From Pampus argenteus (lineage: Eukaryota > Chordata > Actinopteri > Scombriformes > Stromateidae), in contig CM072869.1 in assembly GCA_036937835.1 (NCBI GenBank), positions 24,815,001 to 24,879,000 of the forward strand: a DNA stretch of 64,000 nucleotides. Direction: 5' to 3'. Both the position numbers and the translations under genes were made by a program. A model generated the notes under the pieces. That model saw only the letters and a program-made list of their open reading frames with translations. It was not told the origin of the DNA and made no database searches. Below, one piece after another: positions 26,760 through 40,639 of this stretch. The first letter of the stretch is position 1; every line of letters starts with the position of its first letter.

Positions 26760-28899
26760 TTTGGTCCTAATCATTAGAAATCAGTTACTTGTTGATGGCA
26801 AACATTATTTTGATTGAAAATATTGCTCTTTGTTTAAGAAAAACTGTATTTGTCATTTTTGGCGTTCTCTTGTAGAGAGAAAAATACATTTAGAAAAGTT
26901 ACAGTAAAAGCTGTGAGAAGCTTGCAGAAGTGAGTTTTTTGGTCCTAATCATTAGAAATCAGTTACTTGTTGATGGCAAACATGATTTTGATTGAAATGA
27001 TTGCTCTTTGTTAAAGAAAAACTGTATTTGTCATTTCTGGCCTTCTCTCGTCTAGAGAAAGCTATTTTTACAAATATTACAGTAAAAGCTGTAAGAAGCT
27101 GGCAGAAGTGAGTTTTTTGGTCCTAATCATTAGAAATCAGTTACTTGTTGATGGCAAACATGGTTTTAATTGAAAATATTGCTCTTTGTTTAAGAAAAAC
27201 TGTATTTGTCATTTTTGGCGTTCTCTTGTCGAGAGAAAAATACATTTAGAAATGTTACTGTAAAAGCTGGAAGAAGCAGGCAAAATTGAGTTTTTTGGTC
27301 CTAATCATTAGAAATCAGTTACCTGTTGATGGCAAACATTTTTTTTGATTGAAAATATTGCTCTTTATTTTAGATAAACTGTAGTTGTCATTTTTTGCCT
27401 TCTCTCGCCGAGAGAAACCTATTTTTTACAAATGTTTCAGTAAAAGCTGTAAGAAGCAGGCAGAATTGAGTTTTTTGGTCCTAATCATTAGAAATCAGTT
27501 ACCTGTTGATGGCAAACATGATTTTGTTTGGAAATATTGCTCTTTGTTTTAGATAAACTGTAGTTGTCATGTTTGGCCTTCTCTTGTCTAGAGAAAGCTA
27601 TTTTTACAAATGTTACAATAAAAGTTGTAAGAAGCTCGCAGAAGTGAGTTTTTTGGTCCTAATCATTAGAAATCAGTTACTTGTTGATGGCAAACATGGT
27701 TTTAATTGAAAATATTGCTCTTTGTTTAAGAAAAACTGTATTTGTCATTTTTGGCGTTCTCTTGTCGATAGAAAAATACATTTAGAAATGTTACTGTAAA
27801 AGCTGGAAGAAGCAGGCAGAAGTGAGTTTTTTGGTCCTAATCATTAGAAATCAGTTACTTGTTGATGGCAAACATTATTTTGATTGAAAATATTGCTCTT
27901 TGTTTAAGAAAAACTGTATTTGTCATTTTTGGCGTTCTCTTGTAGAGAGAAAAATACATTTAGAAAAGTTACAGTAAAAGCTGTGAGAAGCTTGCAGAAG
28001 TGAGTTTTTTGGTCCTAATCATTAGAAATCAGTTACTTGTTGATGGCAAACATGATTTTGATTGAAATGATTGCTCTTTGTTAAAGAAAAACTGTATTTG
28101 TCATTTCTGGCCTTCTCTCGTCTAGAGAAAGCTATTTTTACAAATATTACAGTAAAAGCTGTAAGAAGCTGGCAGAAGTGAGTTTTTTGGTCCTAATCAT
28201 TAGAAATCAGTTACTTGTTGATGGCAAACATGGTTTTAATTGAAAATATTGCTCTTTGTTTAAGAAAAACTGTATTTGTCATTTTTGGCGTTCTCTTGTC
28301 GAGAGAAAAATACATTTAGAAATGTTACTGTAAAAGCTGGAAGAAGCAGGCAAAATTGAGTTTTTTGGTCCTAATCATTAGAAATCAGTTACCTGTTGAT
28401 GGCAAACATTTTTTTTGATTGAAAATATTGCTCTTTATTTTAGATAAACTGTAGTTGTCATTTTTTGCCTTCTCTCGCCGAGAGAAACCTATTTTTTACA
28501 AATGTTTCAGTAAAAGCTGTAAGAAGCAGGCAGAATTGAGTTTTTTGGTCCTAATCATTAGAAATCAGTTACCTGTTGATGGCAAACATGATTTTGTTTG
28601 GAAATATTGCTCTTTGTTTTAGATAAACTGTAGTTGTCATGTTTGGCCTTCTCTTGTCTAGAGAAAGCTATTTTTACAAATGTTACAATAAAAGTTGTAA
28701 GAAGCTCGCAGAAGTGAGTTTTTTGGTCCTAATCATTAGAAATCAGTTACTTGTTGATGGCAAACATGGTTTTAATTGAAAATATTGCTCTTTGTTTAAG
28801 AAAAACTGTATTTGTCATTTTTGGCGTTCTCTTGTCGATAGAAAAATACATTTAGAAATGTTACTGTAAAAGCTGGAAGAAGCAGGCAGAAGTGAGTTT
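26760..28899. repeat. 1,070-bp internal duplication inside the second 11-mer unit
   Basis: About 26760-27829 is followed directly by a near-identical copy at about 27830-28899. Markers: ttgtagagag near 26872 and 27942; aaacattttttttgattg near 27336 and 28406; gattttgtttgg near 27520 and 28590. The junction lies where a ggaagaagcaggcag monomer end meets the block starting with aaacattattttgattg. Confidence 0.8.
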
Positions 28900-31014
28900 T
28901 TTGGTCCTAATCATTAAAATCAGTTACCTGTTGATGGCAAACATTATTTTGATTGAAAATATTGCTCTTTGTTTTAGATAAACTGTAGTTGTCATTTTTT
29001 GCCTTCTCTCGTCTAGAGAAAGCTATTTTTACAAATGTTACAGTAAAAGTTGTAAGAAGTTGGCAGAAGTGAGTTCTTTGGTCCTAATCATTAGAAATCA
29101 GTTACTTGTTGATCGCAAACATGATTTTGATTGAAAATATTGCTCTTTGTTTTAGATAAACTGTAGTTGTCATTTTTTGCCTTCTCTCGCCGAGAGAAAC
29201 CTATTTTTTACAAATGTTTCAGTAAAAGCTGTAAGAAGCGCGCAGAAGTGAGTTTTTTGGTCCTAATCATTAGAAATCAGTTACTTGTTGATGGCAAACA
29301 TGATTTTGATTGAAATGATTGCTCTTTGTTAAAGAAAAACTGTAGTTGTCATGTTTGGCCTTCTCTTGTCTAGAGAAAGCTATTTTTACAAATGTTACAG
29401 TAAAAGTTGTAAGAAGCTCGCAGAAGTGAGTTTTTTGGTCCTAATCATTAGAAATCAGTTACTTGTTGATGGCAAACATGGTTTTAATTGAAAATATTGC
29501 TCTTTATTTAAGAAAAACTGCAGTTGTCATTTTTGGGCTTCTCTCATCGAGAGAAACCTATTTTTTTTACAAATGTTTGAGTAAAAGCTGTAAGAAGCTG
29601 GCAGAAGTGAGTTTTTTGGTCCTAATCATTAGAAATCAGTTAGTTGTTGATGGCAAACATGATTTTGATTGAAAATATTGCTCTTTGTTAAAGAAAAACT
29701 GTAGTTGTCATTTTTGGCCTTCTCTCGACGAGAGAAACCTTTTTTTTTTTTTTACAAATGTTTGAGTAAAAGCTGTAAGAAGCTGGCAGAAGTGAGTTTT
29801 TTGGTCCTAATCATTAGAAATCAGTTACTTGTTGATGGCAAACATTATTTTGATTGAAAATATTGCTCTTTGTTTAAGAAAAACTGTATTTGTCATTTTT
29901 GGCGTTCTCTTGTAGAGAGAAAAATACATTTAGAAAAGTTACAGTAAAAGCTGTGAGAAGCTTGCAGAAGTGAGTTTTTTGGTCCTAATCATTAGAAATC
30001 AGTTACTTGTTGATGGCAAACATGATTTTGATTGAAATGATTGCTCTTTGTTAAAGAAAAACTGTATTTGTCATTTCTGGCCTTCTCTCGTCTAGAGAAA
30101 GCTATTTTTACAAATATTACAGTAAAAGCTGTAAGAAGCTGGCAGAAGTGAGTTTTTTGGTCCTAATCATTAGAAATCAGTTACTTGTTGATGGCAAACA
30201 TGGTTTTAATTGAAAATATTGCTCTTTGTTTAAGAAAAACTGTATTTGTCATTTTTGGCGTTCTCTTGTCGAGAGAAAAATACATTTAGAAATGTTACTG
30301 TAAAAGCTGGAAGAAGCAGGCAAAATTGAGTTTTTTGGTCCTAATCATTAGAAATCAGTTACCTGTTGATGGCAAACATTTTTTTTGATTGAAAATATTG
30401 CTCTTTATTTTAGATAAACTGTAGTTGTCATTTTTTGCCTTCTCTCGCCGAGAGAAACCTATTTTTTACAAATGTTTCAGTAAAAGCTGTAAGAAGCAGG
30501 CAGAATTGAGTTTTTTGGTCCTAATCATTAGAAATCAGTTACCTGTTGATGGCAAACATGATTTTGTTTGGAAATATTGCTCTTTGTTTTAGATAAACTG
30601 TAGTTGTCATGTTTGGCCTTCTCTTGTCTAGAGAAAGCTATTTTTACAAATGTTACAATAAAAGTTGTAAGAAGCTCGCAGAAGTGAGTTTTTTGGTCCT
30701 AATCATTAGAAATCAGTTACTTGTTGATGGCAAACATGGTTTTAATTGAAAATATTGCTCTTTGTTTAAGAAAAACTGTATTTGTCATTTTTGGCGTTCT
30801 CTTGTCGATAGAAAAATACATTTAGAAATGTTACTGTAAAAGCTGGAAGAAGCAGGCAGAAGTGAGTTTTTTGGTCCTAATCATTAAAATCAGTTACCTG
30901 TTGATGGCAAACATTATTTTGATTGAAAATATTGCTCTTTGTTTTAGATAAACTGTAGTTGTCATTTTTTGCCTTCTCTCGTCTAGAGAAAGCTATTTTT
31001 ACAAATGTTACAGT

Positions 31015-33041
31015 AAAAGTTGTAAGAAGTTGGCAGAAGTGAGTTCTTTGGTCCTAATCATTAGAAATCAGTTACTTGTTGATCGCAAACATGATTTTGA
31101 TTGAAAATATTGCTCTTTGTTTTAGATAAACTGTAGTTGTCATTTTTTGCCTTCTCTCGCCGAGAGAAACCTATTTTTTACAAATGTTTCAGTAAAAGCT
31201 GTAAGAAGCGCGCAGAAGTGAGTTTTTTGGTCCTAATCATTAGAAATCAGTTACTTGTTGATGGCAAACATGATTTTGATTGAAATGATTGCTCTTTGTT
31301 AAAGAAAAACTGTATTTGTCATTTCTGGCCTTCTCTCGTCTAGAGAAAGCTATTTTTTACAAATGTTACAGTAAAAGCTGGAAGAAGCAGGCAGAAGTGA
31401 GTTTTTTGGTCCTAATCATTAGAAATCAGTTACTTTTTGATGGCAAACATGATTTTGATTGAAATGATTGCTCTTTGTTAAAGAAAAACTGCAGTCGTCA
31501 TTTTTGGGCTTCTCTCATCGAGAGAAACCTATTTTTTTTTACTAATTGTTTGAGTAAAAGCTGGAAGAAGCAGGCAGAAGTGAGTTTTTTGGTCCTAATC
31601 ATTAGAAATCAGTTACTTGTTGATGGCAAACATGGTTTTAATTGAAAATATTGCCTTTTTGTTTAAGAAAAACTGTATTTGTCATTTTTGGTGTTCTCTT
31701 GTCGATAGAAAAATACATTTAGAAATGTTACTGTAAAAGCTGGAAGAAGCAGGCAGAATTGAGTTTTTTGGTCCTAATCATTAGAAATCAGTTACCTGTT
31801 GATGGCAAACATTATTTTGATTGAAAATATTGCTCTTTGTTTTAGATAAACTGTAGTTGTCATTTTTTGCCTTCTCTCGCCGAGAGAAACCTATTTTTTA
31901 CAAATGTTTCAGTAAAAGCTGGAAGAAGCAGGCAGAAGTGAGTTTTTTGGTCCTAATCATTAGAAATCAGTTACTTGTTGATGGCAAACATGATTTTGAT
32001 TGAAATGATTGCTCTTTGTTAAAGAAAAACTGTATTTGTCATTTCTGGCCTTCTCTCGTCTAGAGAAAGCTATTTTTACAAATGTTACAGTAAAAGTTGT
32101 AACAAGTTGGCAGAAGTGAGTTTTTTGGTCCTAATCATTAGAAATCAGTTACTTGTTGATGGCAAACATGATTTTGATTGAAAATATTGCTCTTTGTTTA
32201 AGAAAAACTGTATTTGTCATTTTTGGCGTTCTCTTGTCGAGAGAAAAATACATTTAGAAATGTTACTGTAAAAGTTGTAAGAAGTTGGCAGAAGTGAGTT
32301 CTTTGGTCCTAATCATTAGAAATCAGTTACTTGTTGATCGCAAACATGATTTTGATTGAAAATATTGCTCTTTGTTTTAGATAAACTGTAGTTGTCATTT
32401 TTTGCCTTCTCTCGCCGAGAGAAACCTATTTTTTACAAATGTTTCAGTAAAAGCTGTAAGAAGCGCGCAGAAGTGAGTTTTTTGGTCCTAATCATTAGAA
32501 ATCAGTTACTTGTTGATGGCAAACATGATTTTGATTGAAATGATTGCTCTTTGTTAAAGAAAAACTGTATTTGTCATTTCTGGCCTTCTCTCGTCTAGAG
32601 AAAGCTATTTTTTACAAATGTTACAGTAAAAGCTGGAAGAAGCAGGCAGAAGTGAGTTTTTTGGTCCTAATCATTAGAAATCAGTTACTTGTTGATGGCA
32701 AACATGATTTTGATTGAAATGATTGCTCTTTGTTAAAGAAAAACTGCAGTCGTCATTTTTGGGCTTCTCTCATCGAGAGAAACCTATTTTTTTTTACTAA
32801 TTGTTTGAGTAAAAGCTGGAAGAAGCAGGCAGATGTGAGTTTTTTGGTCCTAATCATTAGAAATCAGTTACTTGTTGATGGCAAACATGGTTTTAATTGA
32901 AAATATTGCATTTTTGTTTAAGAAAAACTGTATTTGTCATTTTTGGTGTTCTCTTGTCGATAGAAAAATACATTTAGAAATGTTACTGTAAAAGCTGGAA
33001 GAAGCAGGCAGAATTGAGTTTTTTGGTCCTAATCATTAGAA
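31015..33041. repeat. Higher-order duplication, 1,256-bp period
   Basis: About 31015-31785 recurs at 32271-33041 (seven monomers). Shared variants are gaagttggcagaagtgagttc, gatcgcaaac, gaagcgcgcag, ctattttttacaaatgttac and the unusual attgcctttttgtttaag (31652), which reads attgcatttttgtttaag in the right copy. Confidence 0.75.
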
Positions 33042-34339
33042 ATCAGTTACTTGTTGATGGGAAACATGATTTTGATTGAAATGATTGCTCTTTGTTAAAG
33101 AAAAACTGTATTTGTCATTTCTGGCCTTCTCTCGTCTAGAGAAAGCTATTTTTTACAAATGTTACAGTAAAACCTGTAAGAAGCTCGCAGAAGTGAGTTT
33201 TTTGGTCCTAATCATTAGAAATCAGTTACTTGTTGATGGCAAACATGGTTTTAATTGAAAACATTGCTCTTTGTTTAAGAAAAACTGTATTTGTCATTTT
33301 TGGCGTTCTCTTGTCGATAGAAAAATACATTTAGAAATGTTCCTGTAAAAGCTGGAAGAAGCAGGCAGAAGTGAGTTTTTTGGTCCTAATCATTAGAAAT
33401 CAGTTACTTGTTGATGGCAAACATGATTTTGATTGAAATGATTGCTCTTTGTTAAAGAAAAACTGCAGTCGTCATTTTTGGGCTTCTCTCATCGAGAGAA
33501 ACCTATTTTTTTTTACTAATTGTTTGAGTAAAAGCTGGAAGAAGCAGGCAGAAGTGAGTTTTTTGGTCCTAATCATTAGAAATCAGTTACCTGTTGATGG
33601 CAAACATGATTTTGATTGAAATGATTGCTCTTTGTTAAAGAAAAACTGTATTTGTCATTTCTGGCCTTCTCTCGTCTAGAGAAAGCTATTTTTTACAAAT
33701 GTTACAGTAAAAGCTGGAAGAAGCAGGCAGAAGTGAGTTTTTTGGTCCTAATCATTAGAAATCAGTTACTTGTTGATGGCAAACATGATTTTGATTGAAA
33801 ATATTGCTCTTTGTTTTAGATAAACTGTAGTTGTCATTTTTTGCCTTCTCTCGCCGAGAGAAACCTATTTTTTACAAATGTTTCAGTAAAAGCTGTAAGA
33901 AGCTCGCAGAAGTGAGTTTTTTGGTCCTAATCATTAGAAACCAGTTACTTGTTGATGGCAAACATGAATTTGATTGAAATGATTGCTCTTTGTTAAAGAA
34001 AAACTGTATTTGTCATTTCTGGCCTTCTCTCGTCTAGAGAAAGCTATTTTTACAAATGTTACAGTAAAAGCTGTAAGAAGCTCGCAGAAGTAAGTTTTTT
34101 GGTCCTAATCATTAGAAATCAGTTACTTGTTGATGGCAAACATGATTTTGATTGAAAATATTGCTCTTTGTTAAAGAAAAACTGTAGTTGTCATTTTTGG
34201 CCTTCTCTCGCCGAGAGAAACCTTTTTTTTTTTTACAAATGTTTGAGTAAAAGCTGTAAGAAGCTGGCAGAAGTGAGTTTTTTGGTCCTAATCATAAGAA
34301 ATCAGTTACTTGTTGATGGCAAACATTATTTTGATTGAA

Positions 34340-36150
34340 AATATTGCTCTTTGTTTAAGAAAAACTGTATTTGTCATTTTTGGCGTTCTCTTGTCGAGAG
34401 AAAAATACATTTAGAAAAGTTACAGTAAAAGCTGTGAGAAGCTCGCAGAAGTGAGTTTTTTGGTCCTAATCATTAGAAATCAGTTACTTGTTGATGGCAA
34501 ACATGGTTTTAATTGAAAATATTGCTCTTTATTTAAGAAAAACTGCAGTTGTCATTTTTGGGCTTCTCTCATCGAGAGAAACCTATTTTTTTTACAAATG
34601 TTTGAGTAAAAGCTGTAAGAAGCTGGCAGAAGTGAGTTTTTTGGTCCTAATCATTAGAAATCAGTTAGTTGTTGATGGCAAACATGATTTTGATTGAAAA
34701 TATTGCTCTTTGTTAAAGAAAAACTGTAGTTGTCATTTTTGGCCTTCTCTCGACGAGAGAAACCTTTTTTTTTTTTACAAATGTTTGAGTAAAAGCTGTA
34801 AGAAGCTGGCAGAAGTGAGTTTTTTGGTCCTAATCATTAGAAATCAGTTACTTGTTGATGGCAAACATGGTTTTGATTGAAAATATTGCTCTTTATTTAA
34901 GAAAAACTGTAGTTGTCATGTTTGGCCTTCTCTTGTCTAGAGAAAGCTATTTTTACAAATGTTACAGTAAAAGTTGTAAGAAGCTCGCAGAAGTGAGTTT
35001 TTTGGTCCTAATCATTAGAAATCAGTTACTTGTTGATGGCAAACATGGTTTTAATTGAAAATATTGCTCTTTATTTAAGAAAAACTGCAGTTGTCATTTT
35101 TGGGCTTCTCTCATCGAGAGAAACCTATTTTTTTTACAAATGTTTGAGTAAAAGCTGTAAGAAGCTGGCAGAAGTGAGTTTTTTGGTCCTAATCATTAGA
35201 AATCAGTTAGTTGTTGATGGCAAACATGATTTTGATTGAAAATATTGCTCTTTGTTTAAGAAAAACTGTATTTGTCATTTTTGGCGTTCTCTTGTCGAGA
35301 GAAAAATACATTTAGAAAAGTTACAGTAAAAGCTGTGAGAAGCTCGCAGAAGTGAGTTTTTTGGTCCTAATCATTAGAAATCAGTTACTTGTTGATGGCA
35401 AACATGGTTTTAATTGAAAATATTGCTCTTTATTTAAGAAAAACTGCAGTTGTCATTTTTGGGCTTCTCTCATCGAGAGAAACCTATTTTTTTTACAAAT
35501 GTTTGAGTAAAAGCTGTAAGAAGCTGGCAGAAGTGAGTTTTTTGGTCCTAATCATTAGAAATCAGTTAGTTGTTGATGGCAAACATGATTTTGATTGAAA
35601 ATATTGCTCTTTGTTAAAGAAAAACTGTAGTTGTCATTTTTGGCCTTCTCTCGACGAGAGAAACCTTTTTTTTTTTTACAAATGTTTGAGTAAAAGCTGT
35701 AAGAAGCTGGCAGAAGTGAGTTTTTTGGTCCTAATCATTAGAAATCAGTTACTTGTTGATGGCAAACATGGTTTTGATTGAAAATATTGCTCTTTATTTA
35801 AGAAAAACTGTAGTTGTCATGTTTGGCCTTCTCTTGTCTAGAGAAAGCTATTTTTACAAATGTTACAGTAAAAGTTGTAAGAAGCTCGCAGAAGTGAGTT
35901 TTTTGGTCCTAATCATTAGAAATCAGTTACTTGTTGATGGCAAACATGGTTTTAATTGAAAATATTGCTCTTTATTTAAGAAAAACTGCAGTTGTCATTT
36001 TTGGGCTTCTCTCATCGAGAGAAACCTATTTTTTTTACAAATGTTTGAGTAAAAGCTGTAAGAAGCTGGCAGAAGTGAGTTTTTTGGTCCTAATCATTAG
36101 AAATCAGTTAGTTGTTGATGGCAAACATGATTTTGATTGAAAATATTGCT
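34340..36150. repeat. 5-monomer higher-order repeat (901 bp), two units
   Basis: Copies at about 34340-35240 and 35241-36150 with a constant 901-bp offset (34488/35389, 34852/35753, 35030/35931). The internal order of five subtypes is the same in both units, including the ctctcgacgag long-T monomer. Confidence 0.85.
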
Positions 36151-39100
36151 CTTTGTTAAAGAAAAACTGTAGTTGTCATTTTTGGCCTTCTCTCGACGAG
36201 AGAAACCTTTTTTTTTTTTACAAATGTTTGAGTAGAAGCTGTAAGAAGCTGGCAGAAGTGAGTTTTTTGGTCCTAATCATTAGAAATCAGTTACTTGTTG
36301 ATGGCAAACATGGTTTTAATTGAAAATATTGCTCTTTGTTTAAGAAAAACTGTATTTGTCATTTTTGGCGTTCTCTTGTCGAGAGAAAATTACATTTAGA
36401 AATGTTACTGTAAAAGCTGGAAGAAGCAGGCAAAATTGAGTTTTTTGGTCCTAATCATTAGAAATCAGTTACTTGTTGATGGCAAACATGGTTTTGATTA
36501 AAAATATTGCTCTTTGTTTAAGAAAAACTGTATTTGTCATTTTTGGCGTTCTCTTGTCGATAGAAAAATACATTTAGAAATGTTACTGTAAAAGCTGTAA
36601 GAAGCTCGCAGAAGTGAGTTTTTTGGTCCTAATCATTAGAAATCAGTTACTTGTTGATGGCAAACATGGTTTTGATTGAAAATATTGCTCTTTATTTAAG
36701 AAAAACTGTATTTGTCATTTCTGGCCTTCTCTCGTCTAGAGAAAGCTATTTTTACAAATGTTACAGTAAAAGCTGTAAGAAGCTCGCAGAAGTGAGTTTT
36801 TTGGTCCTAATCATTAGAAATCAGTTACTTGTTGATGGCAAACATGGTTTTGATTGAAAATATTGCTCTTTATTTAAGAAAAACTGTAGTTGTCATGTTT
36901 GGCCTTCTCTTGTCTAGAGAAAGCTATTTTTACAAATGTTACAGTAAAAGTTGTAAGAAGCTAGCAGAAGTGAGTTTTTTGGTCCTAATCATTAGAAATC
37001 AGTTACCTGTTGATGGCAAACATTATTTTGATTGAAAATATTGCTCTTTGTTTTAGATAAACTGTAGTTGTCATTTTTTGCCTTCTCTCGCCGAGAGAAA
37101 CCTATTTTTTACAAATGTTTCAGTAAAAGCTGTAAGAAGCTCGCAGAAGTGAGTTTTTTGGTCCTAATCATTAGAAATCAGTTACTTGTTGATGGCAAAC
37201 ATGGTTTTGATTGAAAATATTGCTCTTTATTTAAGAAAAACTGTAGTTGTCATGTTTGGCCTTCTCTTGTCTAGAGAAAGCTATTTTTACAAATGTTACA
37301 GTAAAAGTTGTAAGAAGCTAGCAGAAGTGAGTTTTTTGGTCCTAATCATTAGAAATCAGTTACTTGTTGATGGCAAACATGGTTTTGATTAAAAATATTG
37401 CTCTTTATTTAAGAAAAACTGTAGTTGTCATGTTTGGCCTTCTCTTGTCTAGAGAAAGCTATTTTTACAAATGTTACAGTAAAAGTTGTAAGAAGCTCGC
37501 AGAAGTGAGTTTTTTGGTCCTAATCATTAGAAATCAGTTACTTGTTGATGGCAAACATGGTTTTAATTGAAAATATTGCTCTTTGTTTAAGAAAAACTGT
37601 ATTTGTCATTTTTGGCGTTCTCTTGTCGAGAGAAAAATACATTTAGAAATGTTACTGTAAACGCTGGAAGAAGCAGGCAGAAGTGATTTTTTGGTCCTAA
37701 TCATTAGAAATCAGTTACCTGTTGATGGCAAACATTGTTTTGATTGAAAATATTGCTCTTTATTTTAGATAAACTGTAGTTGTCATTTTTTGCCTTCTCT
37801 CGCCGAGAGAAACCTATTTTTTACAAATGTTTCAGTAAAAGCTGTAAGAAGTTTGCAGAAGTGAGTTTTTTGGTCCTAATCATTAGAAATCAGTTACTTG
37901 TTGATGGCAAACATGGTTTTGATTGAAATGATTGCTCTTTGTTAAAGAAAAACTGTATTTGTCATTTCTGGCCTTCTCTCGTCTAGAGAAAGCTATTTTT
38001 ACAAATGTTACAGTAAAAGTTGTAAGAAGCTGGTAGAAGTGAGTTTTTTGGTCCTAATCATTAGAAATCAGTTAGTTGTTGATGGCAAACATGATTTTGA
38101 TTGAAAATATTGCTCTTTGTTAAAGAAAAACTGTAGTTGTCATTTTTGGCCTTCTCTCGACGAGAGAAACCTTTTTTTTTTTTTACAAATGTTTGAGTAA
38201 AAGCTGTAAGAAGCTGGCAGAAGTGAGTTTTTTGGTCCTAATCATTAGAAATCAGTTACTTGTTGATGGCAAACATTATTTTGATTGAAAATATTGCTCT
38301 TTGTTTAAGAAAAAACTGTATTTGTCATTTTTGGCGTTGTCTTGTCGAGAGAAAAATACATTTAGAAAAGTTACAGTAAAAGCTGTGAGAAGCTCGCAGA
38401 AGTGAGTTTTTTGGTCCTAATCATTAGAAATCAATTACTTGTTGATGGCAAACATGATTTTGATTGAAATGATTGCTCTTTGTTAAAGAAAAACTGTATT
38501 TGTCATTTCTGGCCTTCTCTCGTCTAGAGAAAGCTATTTTTACAAATGTTACAGTAAAAGCTGTAAGAAGCTCGCAGAAGTGAGTTTTTTGGTCCTAATC
38601 ATTAGAAATCAGTTACTTGTTGATGGCAAACATGGTTTTAATTGAAAATATTGCTCTTTGTTTAAGAAAAACTGTATTTGTCATTTTTGGCATTCTCTTG
38701 TCGATAGAAAAATACATTTAGAAATGTTACTGTAAAAGCTGGAAGAAGCAGGCAGAAGTGAGTTTTTTGGTCCTAATCATTAGAAATCAGTTACTTGTTG
38801 ATGGCAAACATGATTTTGATTGAAAATATTGTTTTTTGTTAAAGAAAAACTGTATTTGTCATTTCTGGCCTTCTCTCGTCTAGAGAAAGCTATTTTTACA
38901 AATGTTACAGTAAAAGCTGTAAGAAGCTGGCAGAAGTGAGTTTTTTGGTCCTAATCATTAGAAATCAGTTACTTGTTGATGGCAAACATGGTTTTAATTG
39001 AAAATATTGCTCTTTGTTTAAGAAAAACTGTATTTGTCATTTTTGGCGTTCTCTTGTCGAGAGAAAAATACATTTAGAAATGTTACTGTAAAAGCTGGAA

Positions 39101-40639
39101 TAAGCAGGCAGAAGTGATTTTTTGGTCCTAATCATTAGAAATCAGTTACCTGTTGATGGCAAATATTATTTTGATTGAAAATATTGCTCTTTGTTTTAGA
39201 TAAACTGTAGTTGTCATTTTTTGCCTTCTCTCGCCGAGAGAAACCTTTTTTTTTTACAAATGTTTGAGTAAAAGCTGTAAGAAGCTGGCAGAAGTGAGTT
39301 TTTTGGTCCTAATCATAAGAAATCAGTTACTTGTTGATGGCAAACATTATTTTGATTGAAAATATTGCTCTTTGTTTAAGAAAAACTGTATTTGTCATTT
39401 TTGGCGTTCTCTTGTCGAGAGAAAAATACATTTAGAAAAGTTACAGTAAAAGCTGTGAGAAGCTCGCAGAAGTGAGTTTTTTGGTCCTAATCATTAGAAA
39501 TCAGTTACTTGTTGATGGCAAACATGATTTTGATTGAAAATATTGCTCTTTGTTAAAGAAAAACTGTATTTGTCATTTCTGGCCTTCTCTCGTCTAGAGA
39601 AAGCTATTTTTACAAATGTTACAGTAAAAGCTGTCAGAAGCTGGCAGAAGTGAGTTTTTTGGTCCTAATCATTAGAAATCAGTTACTTGTTGATGGCAAA
39701 CATGGTTTTAATTGAAAATATTGCTCTTTGTTTAAGAAAAACTGTATTTGTCATTTTTGGCGTTCTCTTGTCAAGAGAAAAATACATTTAGAAATGTTAC
39801 TGTAAAAGCTGGAAGAAGCAGGCAAAATTGAGTTTTTTGGTCCTAATCATTAGAAATCAGTTACCTGTTGATGGCAAACATTATTTTGATTGAAAGTATT
39901 GCTCTTTGTTTTAGATAAACTGTAGTTGTCATTTTTTGCCTTCTCTCGCCGAGAGAACCCTATTTTTTACAAATGTTTCAGTAAAAGCTGTAAGAAGCTC
40001 GCAGAAGTGAGTTTTTTGGTCCTAATCATTAGAAATCAGTTACTTGTTGATGGCAAACATGGTTTTGATTGAAAATATTGCTCTTTATTTAAGAAAAACT
40101 GTAGTTGTCATGTTTGGCCTTCTCTTGTCTAGAGAAAGCTATTTTTACAAATGTTAGAGTAAAAGTTGTAAGAAGCTAGCAGAAGTGAGTTTTTTGGTCC
40201 TAATCATTAGAAATCAGTTACTTGTTGATGGCAAACATGGTTTTGATTAAAAATATTGCTCTTTATTTAAGAAAAACTGTAGTTGTCATGTTTGGCCTTC
40301 TCTTGTCTAGAGAAAGCTATTTTTACAAATGTTACAGTAAAAGTTGTAAGAAGCTCGCAGAAGTGAGTTTTTTGGTCCTAATCATTAGAAATCAGTTACT
40401 TGTTGATGGCAAACATGGTTTTAATTGAAAATATTGCTCTTTGTTTAAGAAAAACTGTATTTGTCATTTTTGGCGTTCTCTTGTCGATAGAAAAATACAT
40501 TTAGAAATGTTACTGTAAAAGCTGGAAGAAGCAGGCAGAAGTGAGTTTTTTGGTCCTAATCATTAGAAATCAGTTACCTGTTGATGGCAAACATTATTTT
40601 GATTAAAAATATTGCTCTTTATTTTAGATAAACTGTAGT

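Larger units (their letters stand above)
24340..31310. repeat. 11-monomer higher-order repeat (1,969 bp), three units
   Basis: Units begin at about 24455, 26424 and 29463. The first is 1,969 bp. The second is 3,039 bp because it holds an internal 1,070-bp (six-monomer) duplication. The third runs to about 31310, where it diverges. Shared private variants are gattttgtttggaaatatt, cattaaaatcagttacc, tgatcgcaaacatg and gaagcgcgcagaag. Copies look almost identical by eye, implying recent tandem amplification. Confidence 0.85.
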
